From: UBA7239 sp964509075
GTDB taxonomy: Bacteria; Pseudomonadota; Gammaproteobacteria; Pseudomonadales; UBA7239
Assembly: GCA_964509075.1 (NCBI GenBank)
Contig: CAZDWC010000006.1
Span: 1-64,000, forward strand
Direction of reading: 5' to 3'
Length of the DNA: 64,000 nt
Position numbers and translations under genes: made by a program. Of this stretch, positions 17,837 to 26,834 are shown one piece after another. Under the pieces are notes generated by a model. That model searched no databases. It was not told the DNA's origin and saw only the letters and a program-made list of their open reading frames with translations. Numbering within the stretch: position 1 is the stretch's first letter; each line of letters begins with the position of its first letter.

Positions 17837-20535
17837 TTTTTCTTTTGTCTCCCGCGTGCCGTGCCGGTGCTTTCAGCTTGTGGCGATTTGCTTGCCGGTT
17901 TTTTGCCGACAGGTTTTTGGGTGTTGGGTTCTGAGGTGCTTTTTTTCTGGACGACAGTTTTCTGCGCTGCTGTTTTTTGTGCGGGTCTTTTGCTGGCCGA
18001 CCGGGTTGTTGCCGGTTTTGTCGTTACGGGCTTTTGCGGTGCAGGTTTTTTGCTGGTCGCAGGTTTTGATACGGATTTCTGCGCTGCTTTAGGTGCCTTT
18101 GCAGCTTTCGACGGGGCCAATTTTTTGGCTTTGGCGGATTTGGCCGGTGCAATGTCGCTGCTGCTGGTGGCGACAATACGTGGTCGCGGGCTGCGCACGG
18201 TGTTCAGTACGGCGAGCATTTCCAGATCGATTTTGCGATCATCCAGATCCACGCGCACTACACGCACGCGTACGCTGTCACTCAGGCGATAGGTTTCGCG
18301 CGTGCGTTCGCCCACCAGTCGCTGGCCGGCAGCATCAAACTGGTAGTAGTCGCGCTTGAGCATCGTGACATGCACCAGGCCCTCGATGTAAATGTCTTTC
18401 AGCTCGACAAACAAACCAAAGCTGGTGACGGCCGTAATCACGCCGTCGAATTCTTCGCCGACACGATCCAGCAGGTATTCGCATTTCAGCCAGGCGACAA
18501 CATCGCGCGAAGCTTCATCCGCACGACGTTCGCAGCCTGAGCAGTGCACACCGAAGGCATCCATTGCCGCCGCATCATACGGATAGATTTTTGCTGCCGG
18601 CAGTTTGGGCGCGCCCTCTGTACACAATACCTGCTTCACCTCCGGCTTGTTGCGTATCAGGTAGCGGATGGCGCGATGCACCAGCAAATCCGGATAGCGC
18701 CGTATCGGTGAGGTGAAATGCGCATAGCTGCTGTAGTCGAGTCCAAAGTGGCCGATGTTTTCCGGTTGATACACGGCCTGACTCATCGAGCGCAGCAGCA
18801 TGGTTTGTATCAAACGTGCATCGGCGCGACCGCTGACGCTGGCCAACAGATGCTGGTAATCGGAGGGACGCGGTTCACTGCCACCGCCGAGATTCAATCC
18901 CAGTTCGCCTAGAAACGCGCGCAGGTTTTTCAGTTTTTCTTCACCCGGGCCTTCATGCACGCGAAACAGCGCCGGCACTTTCTGTTTTTCCAGCAACGTG
19001 GCGGCACAGGTGTTGGCGGCAAGCATGCACTCTTCAATCAATTTGTGTGCTTCGTTGCGCACCACGGGCACGATGCGGTCAATTTTCTTGTTGTCGGCAA
19101 AGACAATACGCGTTTCCTGTGTTTCAAAATCTATCGCTCCTCGCTGGTCGCGCTCGCCGCGCAGGGCTTGATAAAGCGAATAGAGCTCGTCGATATGCGG
19201 CACCAGCGCCTGGTGCTGTTTGCGCACAGCACTGTCTCTGTTGGCTTGCTCGGCGATGATCTGTGCCACGGTGGTGTAGGTGAAACGTTCCTTGGAATGC
19301 ATGACGCCTTCATAGAAACGAAAGCGCGAGACGCGCCCGGCAGGGCTGATCACCATTTCGCACACCATGCACAGCCGGTCGACATGCGGATTCAGTGAGC
19401 ACAGGCCGTTGGAGAGTTTTTCCGGCAGCATAGGTACTACAGAGCCGGGAAAATACACGGATGTGGCGCGGTGTTCGGCTTCGCGATCCAGTGCGCTTTT
19501 CGGTGCTACATAATGCGACACGTCGGCAATCGCGACATACAGTGTCCAGCCGCCGCCTTTGCGTGCTTCACAAAAAACGGCATCATCAAAATCACGCGCG
19601 TCTTCACCATCTATCGTGACCAATGGCAGATGACGCACATCTACACGATGTTTCTTGTCGCGCTCCAGTACGGTTTCCGACAGCGCAGCGGCTTCAGCCT
19701 GTGCATCCTCCGGCCATTGCCAGGGAATGCCGTGGTTGCGCACTGCGACCGCGATCTCCATGCCGGGATCGAGATGATCTCCGAGAATCTCCAGCACGCG
19801 GCCGACAGCCATGCGCTTCTGGTCGGGGTAGTGCTCAATCCCGACAACAACCATCTGGCCTTGTCTGGCGCCATTGCGCGATTGCGGTGGGATGGCAATG
19901 TCCTGATTGATGCGCGTGCTGTCGGGTTTGACGTAATACACGCCCTCTTCTTCAAAGAAGCGGCCGGCCAGCTGCTGATGGGCGCGCTCCAACACTTCGA
20001 CAATTGCCGCTTCAATACGGCCGCGCTTGTCCACACCGCGCGGACTGGCCAACACTGTGTCGCCATCGAATACCACGCGCATTTCGCGCGCGCTGAGATA
20101 GAGATCCTTGTCGCCATTTTCCGGACGCAGGAAGCCGAAGCCGTCGCGATGAGCCAATACACGACCCTTGATCAGGTCGGCTTTCCGCGCCGGTACAAAG
20201 CCGCCCCTGCGATTCTGCAGCAGTTGGCCATCGCGGCACATGGCGCCGAGACGGCGGCGCAGCGCTTCTACCTGTTCCTCATCCTGCAACTTCAGCGCCT
20301 GGCAAAGTGCAGGGTGATCCATGGGGCCGTGACTGTTTTCGAGCAGGTCGATTATGAATTCGCGACTGGGGATGGGATTCTGGTATTTCTCTGCCTCCCT
20401 GCCTGCATGAGGATCACGCACTGCAGCGGGTGTCTTGCCAGCGGTATTTTTCTTGGGGGAGTGGGGGGCAGCATTGCGAGTGGTTTTCTGCGCAGCCGGC
20501 TGTGCGGCATTACGTGACGAACGGGATTTGCGCAT
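17833..20535 (-). CDS. rnr: Exoribonuclease R (RNase R) with long basic tail
   Basis: 900 residues from the ATG at 20535, supported by GGAG 5 bases upstream; the frame is open further upstream but runs antisense through the tRNA-Leu gene. Order: N-terminal basic stretch, helix-turn-helix, two cold-shock domains (~110-280), RNB catalytic domain starting near 307 with DGEDARDFDDAVF (magnesium-binding aspartates), S1 domain (~680-760), then a tail of about 125 residues made almost only of K, A, P, T, S and Q. It degrades structured RNA 3'-5'. The tail is longer than in E. coli RNase R and shows repeated KPA/QKP units. Cotranscribed with rlmB. Confidence 0.97.
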   Translation of the reverse strand: MRKSRSSRNAAQPAAQKTTRNAAPHSPKKNTAGKTPAAVRDPHAGREAEKYQNPIPSREFIIDLLENSHGPMDHPALCQALKLQDEEQVEALRRRLGAMCRDGQLLQNRRGGFVPARKADLIKGRVLAHRDGFGFLRPENGDKDLYLSAREMRVVFDGDTVLASPRGVDKRGRIEAAIVEVLERAHQQLAGRFFEEEGVYYVKPDSTRINQDIAIPPQSRNGARQGQMVVVGIEHYPDQKRMAVGRVLEILGDHLDPGMEIAVAVRNHGIPWQWPEDAQAEAAALSETVLERDKKHRVDVRHLPLVTIDGEDARDFDDAVFCEARKGGGWTLYVAIADVSHYVAPKSALDREAEHRATSVYFPGSVVPMLPEKLSNGLCSLNPHVDRLCMVCEMVISPAGRVSRFRFYEGVMHSKERFTYTTVAQIIAEQANRDSAVRKQHQALVPHIDELYSLYQALRGERDQRGAIDFETQETRIVFADNKKIDRIVPVVRNEAHKLIEECMLAANTCAATLLEKQKVPALFRVHEGPGEEKLKNLRAFLGELGLNLGGGSEPRPSDYQHLLASVSGRADARLIQTMLLRSMSQAVYQPENIGHFGLDYSSYAHFTSPIRRYPDLLVHRAIRYLIRNKPEVKQVLCTEGAPKLPAAKIYPYDAAAMDAFGVHCSGCERRADEASRDVVAWLKCEYLLDRVGEEFDGVITAVTSFGLFVELKDIYIEGLVHVTMLKRDYYQFDAAGQRLVGERTRETYRLSDSVRVRVVRVDLDDRKIDLEMLAVLNTVRSPRPRIVATSSSDIAPAKSAKAKKLAPSKAAKAPKAAQKSVSKPATSKKPAPQKPVTTKPATTRSASKRPAQKTAAQKTVVQKKSTSEPNTQKPVGKKPASKSPQAESTGTARGRQKKK

Positions 20536-20614
20536 GAGTCTCCGATGTATGCGATTACCAATCAGGGTATCCTCCAAGCTTATCACAGACCCATGCCGAG
20601 AAAGTGACTTGCCA

Positions 20615-20643
20615 TTGACACGCTGGAAAACAGCCATTAAAGT
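20615..20643 (+). promoter_or_regulatory. Promoter of tRNA-Leu
   Basis: Perfect TTGACA at 20615-20620, a 17-base spacer, then TAAAGT at 20638-20643. The following GCGCGCCC is a GC-rich discriminator typical of stringently controlled stable-RNA promoters. The expected start lies about five bases before the mature tRNA. Confidence 0.75.
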
Positions 20644-20654
20644 GCGCGCCCTGA

Positions 20655-20739
20655 GCCCAGATGGCGGAATGGTAGACGCGCTAGCTTCAGGTGTTAGTGA
20701 CTTATGGTCGTGGAGGTTCAAGTCCTCTTCTGGGCACCA
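20655..20739 (+). tRNA. tRNA-Leu, anticodon CAG
   Basis: An 85-base cloverleaf. The acceptor arms GCCCAGA/TCTGGGC pair fully, with discriminator A and an encoded CCA end. The anticodon stem CTAGC/GTTAG encloses the loop TTCAGGT, reading CAG (codon CUG). A long variable arm, as in class II tRNAs, precedes the T arm GGAGG-TTCAAGT-CCTCT. It stands alone, divergent from rnr, with its own promoter and terminator. Confidence 0.97.
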
Positions 20740-20772
20740 AATCGAGATCCGTGACAGCACAAAAAAATCCAG

Positions 20773-20798
20773 AAAGCCCGGCATTTGCCGGGCTTTTT
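20773..20798 (+). terminator. Rho-independent terminator after tRNA-Leu
   Basis: An 8-bp perfect GC-rich stem AGCCCGGC/GCCGGGCT with loop ATTT, followed by a run of T residues, 34 bases after the tRNA end. Confidence 0.9.
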
Positions 20799-20825
20799 CA
20801 TTTCTGGCGCAATCATTTTTCCTGC

Positions 20826-20866
20826 TGTAGCCTGATCCATCTGATGTGTGCCAGATGGCGGCTACA
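20826..20866. repeat. Two-tier imperfect inverted repeat
   Basis: Outer arms TGTAGCC/GGCTACA (7 bp) and inner arms CCATCTG/CAGATGG (7 bp), separated by asymmetric bulges (4 and 1 bases) and an 8-base loop. It lies just past the stop of the minus-strand hypothetical gene and has no T-tract on either strand. It could serve as a transcript 3'-end stabiliser or be a remnant of a dispersed palindromic element. Confidence 0.5.
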
Positions 20867-20876
20867 TGTCGAAGCG

Positions 20877-21293
20877 TTATTTCTTGTCTGTGCCGGTGAG
20901 ATGCGAGAACTGGCGGGCAATATCGACCAATACCTGTGGGTCGTCCACCTCGTAGATAACATTGAAGCTGCCTAATACCATCAACAGCTCCGCAGGATGG
21001 CTCAGGCCTCGCAGCAACTCGGACAGGTTTTGCTCACTATTGTTGCGGTCGGCCAGATAGCGCAGCATGGAGCCGCTGACCATGCTGGAGGCGTTTTCGC
21101 GAACAAACGGCATGTGGGAGGATGTGTTCTTGCTGGAAAGCATCACATCACTCCATAGCATCTTGTTGGCATTGGTGCGATGAACATCGTAGGCAATCAT
21201 CACGCTGGCCAGCAGGCAGCCAGCCTGATGATCGGCAATCAGGCCGGTCAGTGTCTGGCAGTTCTTGTCATAGGAGAGGGTGAGGCGGATCAT
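20877..21293 (-). CDS. Hypothetical protein, about 138 residues
   Basis: The preferred start is the ATG at 21293 (MIRLTLSYDKNCQTLTGLIA). The frame is open to 21428, but the extra part would overlap the divergent Smr gene and has an odd composition. No signal peptide or membrane helix is evident. The protein is mostly helical with several Met, and its C-terminus reads as a soluble domain. I do not recognise a family. No strong ribosome site precedes any candidate start, so the true N-terminus is uncertain. It is flanked by the tRNA-Leu terminator and by the Smr gene, with which it shares a 104-base divergent promoter region. Confidence 0.55.
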   Translation of the reverse strand: MIRLTLSYDKNCQTLTGLIADHQAGCLLASVMIAYDVHRTNANKMLWSDVMLSSKNTSSHMPFVRENASSMVSGSMLRYLADRNNSEQNLSELLRGLSHPAELLMVLGSFNVIYEVDDPQVLVDIARQFSHLTGTDKK

Positions 21294-21397
21294 CCGGGCA
21301 ACGGGCTCTGTGCTTGTTCTGTTGGTTAAGAATAGCGGATACCATTTGCCCTGTATGAAATTATCCCAGGTGTTCTGATTCCCGTGGAGATTGTGGC

Positions 21398-21979
21398 ATG
21401 AGCGGCCGTGATGCGCAGGATGATTCATTGTTCCGGGCAGCAGTGGCAGATGCAGTGCCGCTGCCGGCGAGTAATCGTGTGGATACTGCTGCGCCGATCG
21501 AGGTTACGCCAGGGCAGCTGCGGCGGCGGGCGGCGGCCGTGCTGGATATGGCGCGAGAGTTGAATCCGCTGAGCAGTGATGTACCCATGCTGCATGGACC
21601 GCACGATCCGCTGGAATTTCGTCGGGATGGTGTGCAGTACGGCGTGTTTCGCAAGCTGAAGCAGGGAGGATATGCGCTGGAATCGCGGCTTGATCTTCAT
21701 CGGATGATTGTGGATGAGGCGCGGGAGGCGGTTTGTACCTTTATCAATGACTGCATGGAGCACGATCTGCGCACCCTGCTGATTCTGCACGGTAAAGGTG
21801 AACGCTCGGAGGTGCAGGCTCGCCTGAAAAACTGCGTTGCCCATTGGCTCAAGCAGCTGGATGCCGTGCAAGCCTATGTCAGTGCCCAGCCGCAGCACGG
21901 CGGCAGTGGGGCGGTGTATGTATTGCTTCGCAAGAGCGAGCGCAGCCGGCAGAAGAATGCCGGGTATTACCGTCGCTGA
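21398..21979 (+). CDS. Smr-domain protein (putative nuclease/nicking domain)
   Basis: 193 residues. The C-terminal Smr domain is marked by LDLHRMIVDEAR (the LDxH motif) and ILHGKGERS (the HGKG motif), the hallmark residues of the small MutS-related fold. It lacks any MutS ATPase, as in stand-alone SmrA/YdaL-like proteins of gammaproteobacteria. These bind and may cleave DNA or RNA, but the physiological substrate is not established here. The start ATG is preceded by GTGGAG at a spacing of about nine. It ends 44 bases before yceD and may lead that operon. Confidence 0.88.
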   Translation: MSGRDAQDDSLFRAAVADAVPLPASNRVDTAAPIEVTPGQLRRRAAAVLDMARELNPLSSDVPMLHGPHDPLEFRRDGVQYGVFRKLKQGGYALESRLDLHRMIVDEAREAVCTFINDCMEHDLRTLLILHGKGERSEVQARLKNCVAHWLKQLDAVQAYVSAQPQHGGSGAVYVLLRKSERSRQKNAGYYRR

Positions 21980-22023
21980 TTTTCTTTGACAGATCAACGA
22001 GCTATCCCTAGAATGCGCCCCCT

Positions 22024-22572
22024 ATGTCTGACCCGGCTACCCGGCAATTGCTGCCACGCACTGTAGAGGCGCTGAAGTTTTGCCAGCAGCGCGCCCTTGT
22101 GTCAGGCCTTGTGAACCTGAGCGACATGCCGCGCCTTGCTGCACAGCTTAACGAAGTGACTGGTGCTGCCGAGGCAGAACTGGCCTTCGGGGTGGATGAG
22201 CAGGGCCGCCGTGTAGTGACAGGCCGTATCAGCGCGTTGCTGCCTTTGCTGTGCCAGCGTTGTCTGGCTGGCAACGTCATTGCGGTGGCGCCCGAGTTGT
22301 CTCTGGCGCTGGTGTGGAATGATGAGCAGGCCAGTCACCTGCCGCGATCTCTCGATCCGGTGGTGATGGAAGGTCAGGAGCTGGATCTCTACGCTATAGT
22401 GGAAGACGAGCTTTTGCTGAGTCTGCCACTGGTAGCCAACCACGAGATGGGGCAATGCGAAGCGCCGATGAGTCCGGTACTTCAGGAAAAGCCGCTCGAG
22501 GTCGAAGTAAAAATTAATCCGTTCCAGGTGTTGGCAAGCCTGAAAACGGTCGCAAAAGATGCCGAACATTGA
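22024..22572 (+). CDS. yceD: YceD/DUF177 family protein, 23S rRNA accumulation
   Basis: 182 residues. Conserved core LPLLCQRCL (the CxxC pair of the DUF177 family) around 80, acidic middle EGQELDLYAIVEDELLLSLPLV, and the C-terminal NPFQVLASL block. In E. coli this family affects 23S rRNA levels, and it is almost always encoded just before rpmF, as here (15 bases). Cytosolic. The ATG at 22024 has a weak upstream ribosome site, but the N-terminus fits the family length. Confidence 0.93.
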   Translation: MSDPATRQLLPRTVEALKFCQQRALVSGLVNLSDMPRLAAQLNEVTGAAEAELAFGVDEQGRRVVTGRISALLPLLCQRCLAGNVIAVAPELSLALVWNDEQASHLPRSLDPVVMEGQELDLYAIVEDELLLSLPLVANHEMGQCEAPMSPVLQEKPLEVEVKINPFQVLASLKTVAKDAEH

Positions 22573-22587
22573 TGCCAGGAGTTTGAA

Positions 22588-22767
22588 ATGGCCGTACAGA
22601 AAAGTCGCAAATCCCGTGCACGCCGTGGCATGCGCCGCGCTCACGATTCCCTGACCGCCAGCACGCTGTCTGTTGATGCAGTAACCGGCGAAAAGCATCG
22701 CCGCCACCACATGACGGCTGATGGTTTCTACCGTGGCCGCAAAGTGGTTGAAGGCAGCGACGACTGA
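22588..22767 (+). CDS. rpmF: 50S ribosomal protein L32
   Basis: 59 residues. ATG at 22588 preceded by AGGAG at a spacing of about seven; stop TGA at 22765-22767. The N-terminus MAVQKSRKSRARRGMRRAHD is diagnostic of bacterial L32, and FYRGRKVV near the end also matches. The zinc cysteines found in some L32 proteins are absent, so this is the zinc-independent form. It sits between yceD and plsX, the classical coupling of a ribosomal protein gene to fatty-acid and phospholipid initiation genes. Confidence 0.97.
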   Translation: MAVQKSRKSRARRGMRRAHDSLTASTLSVDAVTGEKHRRHHMTADGFYRGRKVVEGSDD

Positions 22768-22819
22768 GATCGCAGGCGTTGGTGTTTGTCCTCGCGTGTG
22801 CTGTTGAGCAGCGCAGAAG

Positions 22820-23824
22820 ATGATCACCATCGCTGTTGACACCATGAGCGGGGATTTTGGCCCCGCTGTTACAGTGCCCGCCAGTGTGCGGGCATTGTCG
22901 TTTATGCCGGATATCTGTCTGATGCTGCTCGGCGATGCCGATGTCATTCTGCAGCAACTCGACAAACTGGATTCAGATTACAGTGGCAGGATCCGCGTGG
23001 TGGCCACGACGCAAGTGGTCGGCATGGATGAAAAGCCGGCTTCCGCGCTGCGCAACAAGAAAGATTCCTCGCTTTATCGCGCTATTCAATTGCTGAAAGA
23101 GGGTGAGGTGCAGGCTTGCGTCAGCGCTGGCAATACCGGCGCTTTGCTCGCGGTTGGCTGTTACTTGCTGCGCACGTTCGAGGGTATTGATCGTCCGGCG
23201 ATCTGCGCTGCCATTCCCACGCAGCAGGGCAGCGCGTTGTTGCTGGATGTGGGCGCCAATGTCGATGTGCATGCGGAAAACCTGCACCAGTTCGCCATCA
23301 TGGGTTCGGTACTGGCCTCTGCCATTCTCGATCTGGAAAAACCGCGCGTCGGCTTGCTGAATATTGGTGTGGAAGACATCAAGGGCAATGAACAGGTCAA
23401 GCACGCAGCATCCTTGCTGCAAGCAGATGCCGCACTCAATTACATCGGCTTTGTTGAGGCCAACGAAATCTTTTTTGATCGCGCCGATGTGGTGGTGTGC
23501 GACGGTTTTGTCGGCAACGTTGCACTCAAGGCCAGCGAAGGTGCGGCACGCCTGATTCGCGACAGGCTTCGACAGTCTTTCAACCACAATCTGTTGGTGC
23601 GTTGTGCTGGGTGGTTGCTGCGACCGTTGTTGGCGCGCTTTCGTGGCGAAATCAACCCCGCCCGTTATAATGGCGCCAGTTTTCTGGGGCTGACGGCGAC
23701 TTTGGTCAAAAGTCATGGCAGTGCCGATGAAACTGCCTTCTGCCGCGCAGTTGAGCTGGCGGCACACGAGGCGCGAGCCGATATTCCAGGTCGCATTCGC
23801 ACGCAGCTGGAAAGCTGGCTGTAG
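22820..23824 (+). CDS. plsX: Phosphate acyltransferase PlsX
   Basis: 334 residues. It makes acyl-phosphate from acyl-ACP for the first step of phospholipid synthesis and acts peripherally at the inner membrane. Signatures include the opening ITIAVDTMSGDFGP, the SAGNTGALLA block (~95), LLDVGANVD, and the C-terminal YNGASFLGLTATLVKSHGSA. Length matches the family. The order yceD-rpmF-plsX-fabD-fabG is the standard gammaproteobacterial arrangement. Confidence 0.97.
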   Translation: MITIAVDTMSGDFGPAVTVPASVRALSFMPDICLMLLGDADVILQQLDKLDSDYSGRIRVVATTQVVGMDEKPASALRNKKDSSLYRAIQLLKEGEVQACVSAGNTGALLAVGCYLLRTFEGIDRPAICAAIPTQQGSALLLDVGANVDVHAENLHQFAIMGSVLASAILDLEKPRVGLLNIGVEDIKGNEQVKHAASLLQADAALNYIGFVEANEIFFDRADVVVCDGFVGNVALKASEGAARLIRDRLRQSFNHNLLVRCAGWLLRPLLARFRGEINPARYNGASFLGLTATLVKSHGSADETAFCRAVELAAHEARADIPGRIRTQLESWL

Positions 23825-23894
23825 TGCAAGGTGATATCCAGGGGCGACCTTTTTACGCATTGTTGTTCACTGATTTTAATTCGGGAGTTTCTGC

Positions 23895-24830
23895 ATGAAT
23901 TCGTGTGTGGCGTTTGTTTTTTCCGGCCAGGGTTCGCAAAAAGTCGGCATGCTGTCTGAAGTGGCGGCTGCCTTTCCTGTGGTGCAGAAAACCTTTGCCG
24001 AAGCTTCAGATGTGCTGGGCTATGATCTGTGGGATCTCTGCCAGAATGGAGAACAAGAGCAACTCAATTCAACGGAAACCACGCAGCCTTTGCTGCTGAC
24101 ATCCAGTGTTGCTTTGTGGCGTGTATGGCAGGAAAAAAACGGTGCACAACCTGCGCTGCTGGCAGGTCACAGTCTCGGTGAGTGGTCGGCGCTGGTATGC
24201 GCTGGTGTGGTGGCTTTTGCCGATGCTGTCGATCTGGTGCGCAAGCGCGGTGCCTACATGCAAACCGCTGTGCCGAAAGGCGAAGGTGCCATGGCGGCGG
24301 TATTGAATGTGGAAGACGCGAAAATCATCGAGATTTGCAAGGAGGCATCTGTTATCGGTGTGGTTGAGGCGGTGAATTTCAATTCGCCAGGCCAGGTGGT
24401 GATTGCCGGTCAGGTAGCTGCCGTTGAAAAAGCTTCGGAGTTGTTGAAGGCTGCTGGTGCCAAGCGTGTGTTGCCATTGCCGGTGAGCGCACCTTTCCAT
24501 ACGTCCTTGATGAAACCGGCTGCAGAAAAAATGGCAGCGCACATCGCAGCGACTGCTTTCCATGCACCGAAAATTCCGGTGGTGCACAATGTGCATGCCA
24601 AAACAGAAACGGATCCTGAAATCATCAAGCAGCTGATGATCCAGCAGATCGACAGTCCGGTATTGTGGGTGGATTGTGTGAATACTCTGGTCAACAGTGG
24701 TATCAAAACCGTGCTGGAATGTGGTCCGGGCAAGGTGCTTTGCGGCTTGTGCACACGCATCGAAAAATCGCTCAATGCCATCGGCCTTGAAGATGTGGCC
24801 GGTATTGAAAAAGCGTTGGCAGAAACCTGA
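23895..24830 (+). CDS. fabD: Malonyl-CoA:ACP transacylase FabD
   Basis: 311 residues. The nucleophile Ser (~93) lies in GHSLGEWSAL, the opening FSGQGSQKVGM is characteristic, and the catalytic His (~201) is in VSAPFHTSLM. It transfers malonate onto acyl carrier protein for elongation. The start is supported by GGGAG seven bases upstream. Follows plsX by 70 bases and precedes fabG by about 45. Confidence 0.97.
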   Translation: MNSCVAFVFSGQGSQKVGMLSEVAAAFPVVQKTFAEASDVLGYDLWDLCQNGEQEQLNSTETTQPLLLTSSVALWRVWQEKNGAQPALLAGHSLGEWSALVCAGVVAFADAVDLVRKRGAYMQTAVPKGEGAMAAVLNVEDAKIIEICKEASVIGVVEAVNFNSPGQVVIAGQVAAVEKASELLKAAGAKRVLPLPVSAPFHTSLMKPAAEKMAAHIAATAFHAPKIPVVHNVHAKTETDPEIIKQLMIQQIDSPVLWVDCVNTLVNSGIKTVLECGPGKVLCGLCTRIEKSLNAIGLEDVAGIEKALAET

Positions 24831-24874
24831 TTGTAGTAAATTCTGATTGTGGTAAATCCAGAAAGGAAATGATG

Positions 24875-25618
24875 ATGAGCATTGAAGGCAAAGTGGCATT
24901 GGTAACGGGAGCGAGTCGCGGTATCGGCCGCACCATAGCGGAAGCGTTGGGCAATATGGGCGTGACAGTTGTGGGTACTGCCACCAGCGACTCGGGCGCG
25001 CAGGCGATCAGCGAGCGTCTGGCTGCAGCTGGCGTCAAGGGCTGTGGCATGGTGCTCAATGTTACGGATAGCGCATCGGTGGAGCAGACGGTAAAGGCGA
25101 TCAATGATCAGTTCGGTGCCGTCGATATTCTGGTCAACAATGCAGGCATCACCAAGGACAACATCCTCATGCGCATGAAAGATGAAGAGTGGGATGATGT
25201 CATCAACACCAATCTCACCTCAGTGTATCGCCTGAGCAAGGCCTGTCTGCGCGGCATGACCAAAGCGCGCTGGGGTCGCATCATCAACATCAGCTCGGTG
25301 GTGGGCGAGATGGGTAATGCGGGCCAGAGCAACTATGCAGCGACCAAGGCCGGTGTGGCGGGTTTTGCGCGTGCGCTGGCGCGCGAGATCGGTTCGCGCA
25401 ATATCACTGTCAATACGGTTGCGCCCGGGTTTATTGATACCGATATGACCCATGTGCTGCCCGACGACCAGAAGCAGTTCCTGCTCGGCCAAATCCCGCT
25501 GGCGCGACTGGGCAAACCGGAAGAAATTGCGGCGGTGGTTGCTTTCCTGGCTTCGGAGCCGGCGGCTTACATTACGGGTGAGACCATACATGTTAACGGC
25601 GGTATGTACATGAGCTGA
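24875..25618 (+). CDS. fabG: 3-oxoacyl-ACP reductase FabG
   Basis: About 247 residues. Three tandem ATG codons (24869, 24872, 24875) follow AAAGGA; the third gives the best ribosome-site spacing and the usual family start MSIEGKVALVTG. SDR fold with GASRGIG for NADPH, NNAG, catalytic Ser in NISSVVGEMGNAGQ, YxxxK as YAATK, and the C-terminal YITGETIHVNGGMYM typical of FabG. Uniquely for this cluster, acpP and fabF do not follow; the next gene is zipA. Confidence 0.97.
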   Translation: MSIEGKVALVTGASRGIGRTIAEALGNMGVTVVGTATSDSGAQAISERLAAAGVKGCGMVLNVTDSASVEQTVKAINDQFGAVDILVNNAGITKDNILMRMKDEEWDDVINTNLTSVYRLSKACLRGMTKARWGRIINISSVVGEMGNAGQSNYAATKAGVAGFARALAREIGSRNITVNTVAPGFIDTDMTHVLPDDQKQFLLGQIPLARLGKPEEIAAVVAFLASEPAAYITGETIHVNGGMYMS

Positions 25619-25712
25619 TGGAATTGCCGGATTTGTTATGCGGGCGGCTGTGTTGTGGGGCTGTCCTGTGTAAAATGGCGGCACTTTTGACGGGAGTGGG
25701 GACCCGATCCGC

Positions 25713-26834
25713 ATGCGTGAATGGCTGATAGCTCTGGGAATACTGGTTCTCGTCGCCATCCTGCTGGACGGGGTGCGCCGCATGCGCAATGCACGGCGCG
25801 ATTCCCTGCAAATGTCGCTCAGCATGCATCGTGGCATTGATCGCAGCGAGCTGGATGAATTCGGCAATGAGTTTCCTTCCGGCCCGGCCCGCGTAGTGGC
25901 GCATCGGCAATCCGATGCCGATGAACCGGAATTGCTGGATGCTCAGGATGAGGCCGTATTGCTGGCCGATACCGTGCGCCGCAGTGGCATAGACTTCACG
26001 CAGGCTGCTCCATTGCTGATGGACGTCAACGATCACCAGCAACGCATCGAGCCGGGTTTTGGACATGATGCGGACGAGCTGGACACAGTTGCCGGTGTTG
26101 AGGAATTTTCCAGTGATTCACTGGAAGGTGATGTAGAGGCCGCGCCGTCGGTGGCTGCTGCACACTCCCTTAAATCGGCAAGCAGATCACAGGCACCTTT
26201 ACTGGATTCTGCCACCGTGCCACTGGCGGCGGGTGAATCCGAAATTCTTGGCAAGCCGCGCATTTATGAACGGCCTGCCGACCAGCCGCCGCCACGCCGC
26301 GAAGCGCCGGTGATCAAGCCCAGCAAACCGGTGATCAAGGCCAAGCAGGAGCGCGTGCAGCAGCAAAAACCGGAAACCGAACAGAAACCGCAGCAACTGA
26401 CCTTGCAGGAAGTATTGATCATCAGTGTCATGGCGCGAGATCGCGGCGGATTTCCCGGTGCTGCACTGCTGGAAGTGTTGCTGTCCAGCGGTTTGCGTTA
26501 TGGTCATCGCAATATTTTCCATTGCTATACCGGCGAAGAACGTGAAGACGAGTCGCTGTACAGCGTGGTCAATATCGTCAAGCCAGGCACGTTTGATCTG
26601 AACAATATGGAAAGTTTTCACACGCCAGGCGTCAGCCTTTTCCTGACCTTGCCTGTTCCCGGCAATGCCATGGAGGCTTTCGAGTCCATGCTGGCAACGG
26701 CGCGTGCCATTGCCGAGCAAATGAATGGTGAATTGCGCGATGAAAATCGCAGTGTGATGACAGGCCAGACTATCGAGCACTGTCGCCAGCGCATACGCGA
26801 TTTCGAAATGCAGAGCCGTCTGCGCGCTCGTTGA
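25713..26834 (+). CDS. zipA: Cell division protein ZipA
   Basis: 373 residues. One N-terminal transmembrane segment (REWLIALGILVLVAILLDG) is followed by a basic patch, a long acidic, Pro/Gln-rich linker (~50-230), and the C-terminal FtsZ-binding domain (~235-373) with EVLIISVMARD, GHRNIFHCYTGEE, VNIVKPGTFD and SLFLTLPVPGNAMEAF. It anchors FtsZ at the inner membrane during septation. A TAAAAT at 25671 may be a -10 element of its own. It directly precedes ligA, the common zipA-ligA pair; smc, usually upstream of zipA, is absent here. Confidence 0.95.
   Translation: MREWLIALGILVLVAILLDGVRRMRNARRDSLQMSLSMHRGIDRSELDEFGNEFPSGPARVVAHRQSDADEPELLDAQDEAVLLADTVRRSGIDFTQAAPLLMDVNDHQQRIEPGFGHDADELDTVAGVEEFSSDSLEGDVEAAPSVAAAHSLKSASRSQAPLLDSATVPLAAGESEILGKPRIYERPADQPPPRREAPVIKPSKPVIKAKQERVQQQKPETEQKPQQLTLQEVLIISVMARDRGGFPGAALLEVLLSSGLRYGHRNIFHCYTGEEREDESLYSVVNIVKPGTFDLNNMESFHTPGVSLFLTLPVPGNAMEAFESMLATARAIAEQMNGELRDENRSVMTGQTIEHCRQRIRDFEMQSRLRAR

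Noticed and set aside
20536..20784. N-terminal extension of RNase R upstream of 20535
   Set aside because: It would be read antisense through tRNA-Leu, whereas the ATG at 20535 has a GGAG ribosome site and fits the family.
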